64,000 nucleotides of DNA from JAGBWK01 sp964544595 (GTDB lineage Bacteria > Bacteroidota > Bacteroidia > Bacteroidales > Muribaculaceae): assembly GCA_964544595.1 (NCBI GenBank), contig CAZJBM010000009.1, forward strand, positions 1 to 64,000. Reading direction: 5' to 3'. How positions within the stretch are numbered: position 1 is the first letter of the stretch; every line of letters starts with the position of its first letter. The position numbers and the translations under genes are program-made. The notes below the pieces were generated by a model. The model searched no databases. It was not told the DNA's origin and saw nothing but the letters and a program-made list of their open reading frames with translations. Positions 25,708 through 34,455 of the stretch are shown piece by piece.

Positions 25708-27531
25708 ATGAAAACGAATTATCCTAAGATCGGCATACGCCCCACGATCGACGGCCGTCAGGGCGGAGTGCGCGAAAGCCTCGAAGTAAAGACCATGGAA
25801 CTCGCCAAAGCAGTGGCGCGACTCATATCCTCAAATCTGCGCAACGGCGACGGGACGCCGGTAGAATGCGTGATAGCCGACACGACGATAGGCCGCGTGG
25901 CGGAGTCGGCGGCGTGCGCCGAGAAGTTTGCCCGCGAAGGGGTAGGGTCGACAATCACGGTGACCTCATGCTGGTGCTACGGGTCGGAAACGATGGACAT
26001 GGACCCGCACTACCCTAAGGCGGTATGGGGCTTTAACGGCACGGAGCGCCCGGGAGCGGTGTATTTAGCGGCGGTGCTCGCCGCGCACGCTCAGAAGGGG
26101 CTGCCGGCCTACGGCATCTACGGCCACGACGTGCAGGATCTCGACGACAACACCATACCGGCCGACGTGGCGGAGAAGATACTTCGCTGGGCTCGCGCGG
26201 CGCAAGCCACGGCGACGATGAAGGGGAGGAGCTATCTGTCGTTGGGCAACACGTGCATGGGCATAGCGGGATCGATCGTCGACGCGGATTTCTTCCAGCA
26301 TTATCTCGGGATGCGCACGGAGTATGTTGAGCTCGTAGAGATACTTCGCCGAGTGGATTTCGAGATTTATGACCATGAGGAGCTGGAACGCGCGATGAAA
26401 TGGGTGAAGGAATACTGCATACCTCAGCAGGCCGAAGACCGCAACGCTCGGAAGCCTGTGCCGGAAGGGACCCCGATGACCACCTTCAACGGCGAGGGGA
26501 AAGCGAAAACCGCCGAGGAGCTTGAAAAAGACTGGGAATTCACGGTAAAGAACATGATGATAATCCGGGACCTGATGCAGGGCAACCCGAAGCTGCTCGA
26601 AATGGGCTATAAGGAGGAAGCGCTCGGCCACAACGCGATCGCGGGAGGCGTTCAGGGGCAGCGACAGTGGACCGACTATAAGCCCAACTTCGACTTCCCG
26701 GAGTCGCTGATGTGCTCGTCGTTTGACTGGAACGGCGTGAGGGAGGCATTCGTGCTGGCAACGGAGAACGACTCGCTCAACGGCGTCGCGATGCTTTTCG
26801 GCCACCTGCTGACCAACCGCGCGACGATGTTCTCCGACATACGCACCTACTGGAGCCCTGAGGCAGTGAAGCGAGTGACGGGCATGGAGCTGGAAGGGCG
26901 CGCCTCGGGGGGTATGATCCACCTGATCAATTCGGGCGCTACGGCTCTGGACGCCACGGGCGCCATGACCGACGCCGAGGGCAACCCGACGCTCAAAGAG
27001 CCGTGGAACATGACAGAGGAGGACGCTGCGGCGTGCCTGTCGGCTACCCACTGGGCTCCCGCCGACCGCGACTACTTCCGCGGGGGGGGCTTCTCAAGCA
27101 ATTTCCTGTCGAAGGGGGGGATGCCTATGACGATGATGCGCGTGAACATGGTGGCGGGTCTCGGCCCGGTGCTTCAGCTCGCTGAGGGATGGACAGTAGA
27201 CGTGGCACCCGAAATACACAAGATACTCGACAACCGCACCGACCCGACCTGGCCCACGACATGGTTTGTGCCGCGCCTTGACCCGACGCGAGACTGCTTC
27301 AAGGACGTTTACAGCGTGATGAACAGCTGGGGCGCCAACCACGGCGCGATCGCCTACGGGCATATCGGGGCTGACCTTATCACGCTCTGCTCGATGCTGC
27401 GCATACCGGTGTGCATGCACAACGTTAAGGATGAGGATATATTCCGTCCGTCGGCATGGAACGCGTTCGGCATGGACAAGGAGGGCGCCGACTACCGCGC
27501 CTGCAAGAATTTCGGCCCGATTTACAAATAA
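25708..27531 (+). CDS. fucI: L-fucose isomerase
   Basis: A 607-residue enzyme converting L-fucose to L-fuculose, the first intracellular step of fucose use. Length and motifs match FucI throughout: KIGIRPTIDGRQGGVRESLE at the start, the TITVTSCWCYGSETMDMDP block, the MKGRSYLSLGNTCMGIAGS block, and C-terminal RGGGFSSNF and NSWGANHGA. Conserved Glu, Asp and His metal ligands are expected in the middle and C-terminal domains. Two G homopolymers (eight at 27082-27089, seven at 27114-27120) lie in frame near the RGGG motif. It is followed 44 bases later by fucP. Confidence 0.97.
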   Translation: MKTNYPKIGIRPTIDGRQGGVRESLEVKTMELAKAVARLISSNLRNGDGTPVECVIADTTIGRVAESAACAEKFAREGVGSTITVTSCWCYGSETMDMDPHYPKAVWGFNGTERPGAVYLAAVLAAHAQKGLPAYGIYGHDVQDLDDNTIPADVAEKILRWARAAQATATMKGRSYLSLGNTCMGIAGSIVDADFFQHYLGMRTEYVELVEILRRVDFEIYDHEELERAMKWVKEYCIPQQAEDRNARKPVPEGTPMTTFNGEGKAKTAEELEKDWEFTVKNMMIIRDLMQGNPKLLEMGYKEEALGHNAIAGGVQGQRQWTDYKPNFDFPESLMCSSFDWNGVREAFVLATENDSLNGVAMLFGHLLTNRATMFSDIRTYWSPEAVKRVTGMELEGRASGGMIHLINSGATALDATGAMTDAEGNPTLKEPWNMTEEDAAACLSATHWAPADRDYFRGGGFSSNFLSKGGMPMTMMRVNMVAGLGPVLQLAEGWTVDVAPEIHKILDNRTDPTWPTTWFVPRLDPTRDCFKDVYSVMNSWGANHGAIAYGHIGADLITLCSMLRIPVCMHNVKDEDIFRPSAWNAFGMDKEGADYRACKNFGPIYK

Positions 27532-27575
27532 CCCCAGCGCCGGCCGAGCCGGCCGCGAAAACAGACACATAGACG

Positions 27576-28865
27576 ATGAACAAGATAGTAGAGAAGCGTT
27601 ATCTGCTCACATTCATATTAATCACGGCTCTATTCGCTCTCTGGGGCTTCGCCAACGACATAACGAACCCGATGGTGTCGGCGTTTCAGACGGTGATGGA
27701 AATATCGGCCACGAAGGCGTCGCTGGTGCAGTTTGCCTTCTACGGGGGCTACGCGACGATGGCAGTGCCGGCGGCGCTCTACATACGCCGCTACAGCTAC
27801 AAGAGCGGCATACTCATGGGGCTGACGCTATACGCGGCGGGGGCGTTCATGTTTATACCGGCGGCATATTTCCAGGAGTTCTCGTTTTTCTGCATATCGC
27901 TGTATGTGCTGACCTTCGGGCTGGCGTTTCTGGAAACGACGGCCAACCCCTATATACTGTCGCTGGGGTCGAAGGAGACCTCGACGCGCAGGTTGAACCT
28001 GGCGCAGTCGTTCAACCCGATAGGGTCGATATGCGGCATGTTCGTGGCGTCGTCGTTTGTCTTGGCCAACCTCGACTGCGACAGGCCGGCTGTGCGCGAA
28101 GCGGGCTTCTCCAATCTCCCGGCTGCGGAGCGGCTCGCGATCCGCGACCACGACCTTGACGTGATCCGCGACCCGTACGTGATACTGGGCTGCGTGGTCG
28201 TCGCGATGTTCTTCGTGATACTGTTCTTCGTGAAGCAGAATGGAAGAGCGGGCGAGGGGGAGAAGCAAGGCCACGGCTCGGTAAAGAGCACGCTCCGCAA
28301 CCTGGCTCGCAACCGGGAGTATCGCGAAGGGGTGGTGGCTCAGGTATTTTACGTGGCGGCGCAGATAATGTGCTGGACGTTTATCATACAGTATGCCGAG
28401 CGGCTTGGGATAGACAAGGCGACGGCGCAGATGTATAACATCGCGGCGATGGGGCTATTCATCTGCGCGCGGTTCATGTGCACGATGCTGATGAAATATG
28501 TCAACTCCCACCGCCTGCTGATGATATTCGCGATCTGCGGGATGCTGACGATCGCGGGGACGATACTGCTGCAGAATATCTACGGGCTTTACTGCCTGGT
28601 AGCGACGTCGTTCTTCATGTCGCTGATGTTCCCCACGATCTACGGTATCGCGCTTGAGCGGGTCGACGCGAAAGACACGTCGCTCGGGGCTGCCTTCCTG
28701 GTTATGGCGATAGTAGGGGGCGCGCTGATGCCTCCGCTGCAGGGTATGATCATAGACCTGGGCACGGTAGGGGGGATGCCGGCGATCAACGCGTCGTTCG
28801 CCATATCGCTTGTATGCTTCGCCGTCATAGCGGTCTACGGCTATCGCACGCTGCGAAAGTCATAA
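27576..28865 (+). CDS. fucP: L-fucose:H+ symporter
   Basis: A 429-residue MFS symporter with twelve predicted membrane helices. The N-terminal FALWGFANDITNPMV segment carries the conserved Asn/Asp pair of FucP-type transporters, and the helix after it has LVQFAFYGGY, containing the substrate-recognition Gln/Phe region. Genetic context with fucI and a mutarotase-family gene supports L-fucose as substrate. fuculokinase and fuculose aldolase genes are not in the window, so the rest of the pathway must lie elsewhere. Confidence 0.93.
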   Translation: MNKIVEKRYLLTFILITALFALWGFANDITNPMVSAFQTVMEISATKASLVQFAFYGGYATMAVPAALYIRRYSYKSGILMGLTLYAAGAFMFIPAAYFQEFSFFCISLYVLTFGLAFLETTANPYILSLGSKETSTRRLNLAQSFNPIGSICGMFVASSFVLANLDCDRPAVREAGFSNLPAAERLAIRDHDLDVIRDPYVILGCVVVAMFFVILFFVKQNGRAGEGEKQGHGSVKSTLRNLARNREYREGVVAQVFYVAAQIMCWTFIIQYAERLGIDKATAQMYNIAAMGLFICARFMCTMLMKYVNSHRLLMIFAICGMLTIAGTILLQNIYGLYCLVATSFFMSLMFPTIYGIALERVDAKDTSLGAAFLVMAIVGGALMPPLQGMIIDLGTVGGMPAINASFAISLVCFAVIAVYGYRTLRKS

Positions 28866-28922
28866 AGCCCTTGATAATCGGAGAAAAATCGCTAAATTTA
28901 CGCTCTCAAAACCTAACCCTGA

Positions 28923-29699
28923 ATGGAAGCGATAAAAAACGTTACGGTACTTATCGGGCGCGAGAACGGCACTAACAGCCTGATATTCGCCGCGCCGATA
29001 GCCGGGAAGATGAAATTGGGCAGACTGTCGGAGCCGGGCACGGTGCCCAACACGGTAAGCCGCTGCGTGGCCGAGAGCCATGTGGCGCACTGCCGGCTTG
29101 ATTTCAACGCCCAGGGGGCAATGACCCTGACCAACCTGAAGCCGGAGAACTGCACCTTTGTCAACGGGCTGCAGATAGAGTCGGCGCGGATAAGCAAAGC
29201 CGACAGCGTAGAGCTCGGGGCCGACCGCTACGGGGTAAGCCTCAGCCAACTGGTCGCGGCGCTCTCAAAGCTGATGCCGAAGGAGTCGCCGAAGCCGGTC
29301 GACGTAAGGCACTTCAAGGCCGTATGGCGCGAGTATAAGCGGCGGACCGACATGATAAAGAAAAAGCAGCAGCGGCTCGCCATACTCTCGCGCACGTCGT
29401 CGCTGTTCTTCATGGGAGCGGGCGCGGTCGGAGGCGTCGTGAAGTCGATAACGGGGCATGACACGCAGGTGATAGGCAACTGCCTGCTCGTGTCGTCGTG
29501 CATAGGACTGATAGTGCTGCTGGTGTCGCTGTATATGCAGTGGAAATTCAACGCCTCGAAGGAGGCCGACGCGGCGAAAGAGTGGCTCAAGCGCCACTAC
29601 CGCTGCCCCAACTGCCACAAAATCTTCCTTCAGGAATACGACATACTGCGCAACGATTACTCGGCTTGCCCGAAGTGCAAATCGGAGTTCATATACTGA
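28923..29699 (+). CDS. FHA-domain membrane protein with C-terminal zinc ribbon
   Basis: A 258-residue protein. The N-terminal FHA-like domain has GR at 33-34, an SR...ESH element at 46-53 and NG at 81-82, the residues that contact phosphothreonine. Two adjacent membrane helices (about 158-175 and 183-205) follow, and a C-terminal zinc ribbon uses CPNC and CPKC (Cys228, 231, 249, 252). It should be an inner-membrane phospho-peptide reader with both soluble ends in the cytosol. It starts a run of phospho-signalling genes reaching 32830. The FHA spacing is loose, so that call is weaker than in the later FHA gene. Confidence 0.7.
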   Translation: MEAIKNVTVLIGRENGTNSLIFAAPIAGKMKLGRLSEPGTVPNTVSRCVAESHVAHCRLDFNAQGAMTLTNLKPENCTFVNGLQIESARISKADSVELGADRYGVSLSQLVAALSKLMPKESPKPVDVRHFKAVWREYKRRTDMIKKKQQRLAILSRTSSLFFMGAGAVGGVVKSITGHDTQVIGNCLLVSSCIGLIVLLVSLYMQWKFNASKEADAAKEWLKRHYRCPNCHKIFLQEYDILRNDYSACPKCKSEFIY

Positions 29700-29789
29700 C
29701 CCGCGGCGGCGGGACGGGCGCGGCTCGTCAGAAAACCGCTCCAGTTAGTCAGCGAAAAGGGCCAATTCGGCTAAAATATGCCCTACGGC

Positions 29790-29820
29790 TTGCATTATGT
29801 CGAATCAAATATTATCTTTG
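29790..29820 (+). promoter_or_regulatory. Consensus promoter deciding the start of the next gene
   Basis: TTG (29790-29792), 20 bases, TATCTTTG (29813-29820). The upstream in-frame ATG at 29797 lies inside this promoter, so the translated start must be the ATG at 29857. Confidence 0.8.
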
Positions 29821-29856
29821 CATAAAACAACAACCTCTTTCACCCCCTCAATAACG

Positions 29857-30831
29857 ATGAATTCAGAAAATACACTTTACAACCCCTATTCAAACGAGTT
29901 TACCGAGTCGACCTCTTCAGATAACAAAAGCGGCAACCTCGGCGCAAAAATCGCGGCTGGAGCCGCAGCCGGCATCGCGCTCGGCACGGCGGGAGCCTTC
30001 GCGGCCAACGCCATGACCAACTCGGAAGGGGACAGCGAGATAGCGCTCCCCGACGCGGAGCAGAATATCGGCGAAGCGGCGGCAGAAACGGACGGCACCG
30101 TGGCCCAAGCGACCTGCGTCGACGACTCGATGAGCTTCGGCGAGGCCTTCGCGGCGGCCCGCGCGGAGGTAGGCACCGGCGGGGTGTTTTTCTGGCACGG
30201 CAACGCCTACGGCACCTTCATCGAGGAGGAGTGGGCCGCGATGACGCCGGAGGAGATCGCGACCTGGCGCGAGAATATCGACTACTCGCCTATGGCCGAG
30301 TATCACGGCGGCGGCTCGCACAGCCACAGCGGCCACGCGGCTCAGGCCGACCACGCCTCGCTCGTGGAGGAATACACTGAGGCGACAGCCGACGACGTGG
30401 TAGAGGTGGACGTGAACGAGACCCCGCAGCTCGAGGGCGCCAACGTGATAGAGACGGGAGTGACCGACTCGGGCGACGCCTACGCCGTGGTTGAGAAAGA
30501 CGGCGAGGTATATGGCGTGGTCGACACCGACAACGACAATATCTACGACACGGCGGTACACGACGCCGACGGCAACGGCCGCATCGACGCCGACGAGTAT
30601 TACGACATCGCCGACCAGGAGCTTATCGTGAAATCGACCGACGCCGAGCAGGCCGAAATCGCCGAGCCTGAATATGAACTCGCCGACGACGACTATGCCT
30701 ATGCCTACGAAGAGGAGATGGCCGTTTACGACGAAGAGGGCACCGCAGCGGAGTATGACATGACTGAATACGACGATACGGAAGCCGACTTCACCGACGA
30801 AGGCGACTTCGCGATCAACGACGAAATCTAA
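29857..30831 (+). CDS. Acidic EF-hand-like protein of unknown function
   Basis: A 324-residue protein, very rich in Asp, Glu, Ala and Tyr. A small-residue hydrophobic stretch (LGAKIAAGAAAGIALGTAG) near residues 29-47 resembles a membrane-inserting or glycine-zipper helix. A WHGNAYGTFIEEEWAAMTPEE block follows, then a His/Ser-rich linker. A canonical EF-hand loop DADGNGRIDADE lies at about 240-251, and an imperfect one (DTDNDN) just before it. The last 80 residues are strongly acidic. It is placed between two FHA-protein genes, with its own promoter, so it may be a target or partner of that system. The function is not recognised. Confidence 0.75.
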   Translation: MNSENTLYNPYSNEFTESTSSDNKSGNLGAKIAAGAAAGIALGTAGAFAANAMTNSEGDSEIALPDAEQNIGEAAAETDGTVAQATCVDDSMSFGEAFAAARAEVGTGGVFFWHGNAYGTFIEEEWAAMTPEEIATWRENIDYSPMAEYHGGGSHSHSGHAAQADHASLVEEYTEATADDVVEVDVNETPQLEGANVIETGVTDSGDAYAVVEKDGEVYGVVDTDNDNIYDTAVHDADGNGRIDADEYYDIADQELIVKSTDAEQAEIAEPEYELADDDYAYAYEEEMAVYDEEGTAAEYDMTEYDDTEADFTDEGDFAINDEI

Positions 30832-30911
30832 TCATCAGGCAAGCGGCGACAATAACCGCTTAACGGCAGAACCGCGTAATCACCCGCCCGAAACCCCGAA
30901 AACCATCAGCA

Positions 30912-31490
30912 ATGAAAATAATATGCCCAGTATGCGGCGCGATGCTTAAGCTCCCCGAAACCCCGGGAATAGAGACGAAAAACGTGAAGTGCCCGGTGTG
31001 TAACAACACGAACGCGTTCACCGATTTCAGGCCGGTGGTGGATAACCCGACGGCCCCGAAGCAGCGTCCGCGAGTGCCGGACTTCGGCAATAAGCCCGCC
31101 GCGAACCCCGACGAGACAGCCACGAAGCTAATAGACAACACCACATATAAAGGAGGCAAGAAAGGCTCAGGCACGCCCGGAAGGCTACGCTCGGGGGGTA
31201 TGGTCTTCCCCTTGCAGATAGGCAAAAACATCATCGGGCGGCAGTCGTCGGCATCGCAGGCGACCATTCCGCTTCCTTGCCCCGACAACAAGCGTATGAG
31301 CCGCCAGCATCTGTTGATAGAGGTGAAGAGCAACCCCGACGGGTCGCTGAACCACGTCGCGTCGCTCTACAAACAGCAGACCAACTCGACATATATCAAC
31401 GGCCAGCAACTCCTCTACGGCAACTATATCGTGCTCAACGACGGGGCGCGCATAACCCTACCAAATTTCGAGCTTGAATTCAATATATGA
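30912..31490 (+). CDS. Zinc-ribbon FHA-domain protein
   Basis: A 192-residue soluble protein. A zinc ribbon at the N terminus uses CPVC at 5-8 and CPVC at 27-30; a Pro-rich linker follows; and a C-terminal FHA domain carries IGRQ, RMSRQHLLIE and STYINGQQL, the full set of phosphothreonine-binding signatures. Its stop codon overlaps the PP2C start as ATGA, so reader and phosphatase are translationally coupled. The expected role is recruiting a Thr-phosphorylated partner, possibly to the phosphatase. Confidence 0.87.
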   Translation: MKIICPVCGAMLKLPETPGIETKNVKCPVCNNTNAFTDFRPVVDNPTAPKQRPRVPDFGNKPAANPDETATKLIDNTTYKGGKKGSGTPGRLRSGGMVFPLQIGKNIIGRQSSASQATIPLPCPDNKRMSRQHLLIEVKSNPDGSLNHVASLYKQQTNSTYINGQQLLYGNYIVLNDGARITLPNFELEFNI

Positions 31491-32830
31491 AGTACACAAT
31501 ATCGGTAAAACAGATATACGACGTGGGGCATCGCTCGCATCAGGAAGACGCGATGGCCCCGGATTACATGAACGTCAACGATAGCACGGACCGATTGTTT
31601 GTGCTATGCGACGGCATGGGCGGACACGATGCGGGGGAAGTGGCGAGCGCGACCGTATGCGAGACGGTCACGCGCTCGGTCAACGTCACCAATCCCGACC
31701 CCGAAGGCCCGTTTACCGACCAGCAACTCAAGACAGCCCTCTTAGCAGCCTTCGACGCTCTCGACAAGCGCGATACCGGAGCCGAGCGGAAGATGGGCAC
31801 GACGATGACCTTCCTCAAACTCCACGAGGGGGGCGCGACGGTGGCGCATATCGGCGATTCGCGCGTGTATCACATACGCCCCGGAAAGACCGCCGACGAC
31901 ACTCGGATACTCTTCGTCACCCGCGACCACTCGCTCGTGGCCGAGCTTGTGCGCGCCGGGGAGATGACTGAGGCAGAAGCGCGTGTGTCGACCCGCAAAA
32001 ACATCATCACGCGGGCAATGCAACCGCATCTCGACCCACGCCCCGCGGCCGACCTGAAGCATATCACCGACATACAGCCCGGCGACTATTTCTATATGTG
32101 CACCGACGGCATGATCGAGCACATGGACGATAAGCAGATATGCTATTTCTTCTCTGAAGAAGGGGGCGACGACGACCACAAAGTGGAGAAGCTAATATCA
32201 GCCACACGCCATAACCAGGATAACCACTCGGCTTTCCTTATCCATATCCTCGAAGTGGATGGGGTAAAGAAAGAGGAGCCATACGTCAGCGACGACGCTC
32301 TCTGCCAGGCCGCCCCTGCCGACGACGCCTCCCTGCCGCCGGTAGAGCTTCCATCTCCGGCTCCACTCCGGGGCACCGGGGGCACGGTCACCACTCCGTT
32401 GCGCTCGGCCAAACTGACCGCCGCCGAGCAGGCTTTTGTAAGCTCGCGGGGAAATGCTCTGAACCGCAGCTCGGAGGATTTTCTCGACCTCGGGTCGGTA
32501 GCGGCTCCCGAAGAAACCGCGACAGACACCGCAGAGCCTACGCAAATCACCGTTGAGGCTCCACGCGAGGAGGCCCCTGCGGCCGAACCTGAGTGCAGCA
32601 CCACTTCGCTGCCGCTGTCGAAGCCGGCCGAAGCCGGCCCGGCCACCGCGCGCCAAGCCGCGGCACCGAAAACGTCGGCTCGCCGTCAGGCGCCGGCCAA
32701 GACCTCGGAAAACGACGACATCGAGCAGCTGTTCAGCGAATTAGGCTGGGGCAAATATGTGATTATCGCGCTCGGAGTGATAGTGGCTCTCGCCCTGATC
32801 TATTTCCTCGTTGACATGTTCACGAAATAA
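31487..32830 (+). CDS. PP2C-family Ser/Thr phosphatase with C-terminal membrane anchor
   Basis: A 447-residue protein. The PP2C domain (about 1-255) has the metal-site motifs HRSHQEDA, VLCDGMGGHDAGE, THIGDSR-like VAHIGDSRVY and FYMCTDGMIEH. A long low-complexity Pro/Ala/Glu linker leads to one C-terminal membrane helix (about 420-442) that holds the catalytic domain on the cytosolic face. It is the last gene of the FHA cluster. No Ser/Thr kinase is found in the window, so the opposing enzyme must be encoded elsewhere or be atypical. Confidence 0.92.
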   Translation: MKYTISVKQIYDVGHRSHQEDAMAPDYMNVNDSTDRLFVLCDGMGGHDAGEVASATVCETVTRSVNVTNPDPEGPFTDQQLKTALLAAFDALDKRDTGAERKMGTTMTFLKLHEGGATVAHIGDSRVYHIRPGKTADDTRILFVTRDHSLVAELVRAGEMTEAEARVSTRKNIITRAMQPHLDPRPAADLKHITDIQPGDYFYMCTDGMIEHMDDKQICYFFSEEGGDDDHKVEKLISATRHNQDNHSAFLIHILEVDGVKKEEPYVSDDALCQAAPADDASLPPVELPSPAPLRGTGGTVTTPLRSAKLTAAEQAFVSSRGNALNRSSEDFLDLGSVAAPEETATDTAEPTQITVEAPREEAPAAEPECSTTSLPLSKPAEAGPATARQAAAPKTSARRQAPAKTSENDDIEQLFSELGWGKYVIIALGVIVALALIYFLVDMFTK

Positions 32831-32908
32831 CGGGGCTACTTCAGCGCATTTCGGGCGGCAATTAATGGTATTTTTATAGGCATAATAGTCGCCTATTGAA
32901 CATATCGG

Positions 32909-33109
32909 GCTAAAGAATGTTAATAATAAGTAAGTATCGAAAATTAGTTTATACCAATCTTCAGCTTGCTATCGCGATCTTTGATTTTGCTCATCGGTCA
33001 TTATGGAACCCCATAACTCCCTCTTCGCAAAATCAAATCTCACTAATATCAATCTCGAATCTTAATATAAACTAATTTACGATACTTACTTAAAAAAACA
33101 TTCTTTAGC
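32909..33109. repeat. 201-bp imperfect palindrome before the porin gene
   Basis: Both ends read GCTAAAGAATGTT inward, the second arm pairs AAGTAAGTATCG(A/T)AAATTAGTTTATA (25 of 26), and the centre is TTATGG-AACC-CCATAA. The symmetry axis (33009) coincides for all segments, so this is one long palindrome. It fills most of the 290-base gap 32831-33120 and ends 11 bases before the porin start codon. It could be a mobile-element relic, a large 5' leader hairpin or a dimeric regulator target. Confidence 0.85.
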
Positions 33110-33120
33110 TTTTATTTTCT

Positions 33121-34440
33121 ATGAAGACACGCGGATTACTTATTGCAACGTCGGCAGTGGCCTCAGCATTTGCCATCAATGCCCAGACAGCTTCGCTCGA
33201 AGAGACTCAAAACGCAGAAGCGATGCGCTCGCATCACATCATCAGTATGAATCACGGCGCGGAACAGGCGTCGCAGGAACGCACTGATTCGATCATCAGA
33301 ATATTCTACCAAGACCAGTTCCGTCACGCGCAGGACGCCCGCGCGCCTTACTTCCTGCTGATGTCGCGCGGAAGCAATATGGCTATGGGTATCGGCGGTA
33401 AGCTTCAGGGAAATATGTACTATGATTTCGACGGTACGATAAGCGGAAGCGATTTCGCCACATCGTCGATACCGGTGCCTTTCGACGCGGCAAACCCGAC
33501 GCGCTTCCAGTCTAACATATCGCAGACGTCGCTGTTCGCGACGGTATTCGGCCGCTCGGAGCGATTGGGCAACTTCATCGCCGATGTTGAAGGTAAATTC
33601 GTGGGCCCGTCGAACACGTTCAAGCTCAAGAAGGCTTATATCACGGTAGGAAAGGTGACGTTCGGCCAGCATAAATCGACATTCTCCGACCCCTCGGCTG
33701 TGCCCTCCACCGTTGAGACGCTCGGCCCGATCGGCGCAGTCGATGACAGCCGTTTCCTCCTCCGCTTTATCCAACCGCTGAAACATCAGCTGAGCGTGGC
33801 AGCTTCAATCGAAATGCCTAACAACGATTACAGCGAGCTCGCCGGACTCACCGAGTCAACCTCCGCGGCTATGCCCGACTTCGCGGCCTACGTGCAGTAT
33901 GGCCCGACCAATAGCCATGTGAGGCTATCGGGTATCGTCAAGTCGATGCGCTATCGCGACCTCGCCTCAGCGTCGAATCATTCGGTGGTAGGCTATGGCG
34001 TGAACCTGACTACGAAGTATAACATACTCCCGGCGTTGACTTTCTACGGCGCGGCCAACTACGGTCGCGGTATCGCCGGAATGGTCAATGACCTGGGCAA
34101 CGGGTCGAACGATCTTCTCTCTTACGCGGCGACTACCGACAACGCGGGCAAGATGTACGCTCCCGAATCGTTCGGATGGTACGCGGGTCTCGAATACCGC
34201 TTCACCCCGTCGGTGTTCTCGACAGTGATTTTCTCGCAAGACCGCCTCTACACCAAAGCGGGCACAGACTATGCTGCAGGAGCTTACCGCTACGGAATGT
34301 ATGCAGTGGCCAATGTGTTCTGGGATATTACCCCTCGATTCGAGGTAGGCGCGGAATTTGACTGGGGCCGTCGCGTCAATGTAGACGGAACGGCCGGAAA
34401 TGCCCACAGATTCGGGGTGTCGGGCTCGTTCAGCTTCTAA
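33121..34440 (+). CDS. Outer-membrane porin (DcaP-like)
   Basis: A 439-residue outer-membrane beta-barrel. A signal peptide (residues 1-21, ending INAQ) leads into a short charged segment, and then many alternating amphipathic strands (GKLQGNMYYDFDG, FIADVEGKF, KKAYITVGKVTFGQHKSTFSD, YAGLEYRF). The protein ends with Phe, as barrel proteins do. The GKLQ/YDF start and the GQ.KSTF turn resemble DcaP-type trimeric porins. It is monocistronic, and its upstream region is almost entirely the 201-bp palindrome, so expression is likely controlled there. Substrate unknown. Confidence 0.78.
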   Translation: MKTRGLLIATSAVASAFAINAQTASLEETQNAEAMRSHHIISMNHGAEQASQERTDSIIRIFYQDQFRHAQDARAPYFLLMSRGSNMAMGIGGKLQGNMYYDFDGTISGSDFATSSIPVPFDAANPTRFQSNISQTSLFATVFGRSERLGNFIADVEGKFVGPSNTFKLKKAYITVGKVTFGQHKSTFSDPSAVPSTVETLGPIGAVDDSRFLLRFIQPLKHQLSVAASIEMPNNDYSELAGLTESTSAAMPDFAAYVQYGPTNSHVRLSGIVKSMRYRDLASASNHSVVGYGVNLTTKYNILPALTFYGAANYGRGIAGMVNDLGNGSNDLLSYAATTDNAGKMYAPESFGWYAGLEYRFTPSVFSTVIFSQDRLYTKAGTDYAAGAYRYGMYAVANVFWDITPRFEVGAEFDWGRRVNVDGTAGNAHRFGVSGSFSF

Positions 34441-34455
34441 GAGCCTTAACGTATT

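Noticed and set aside
29797..29856. Longer N terminus for the acidic EF-hand protein
   Set aside because: The upstream ATG lies inside a consensus promoter and would not be transcribed from it.
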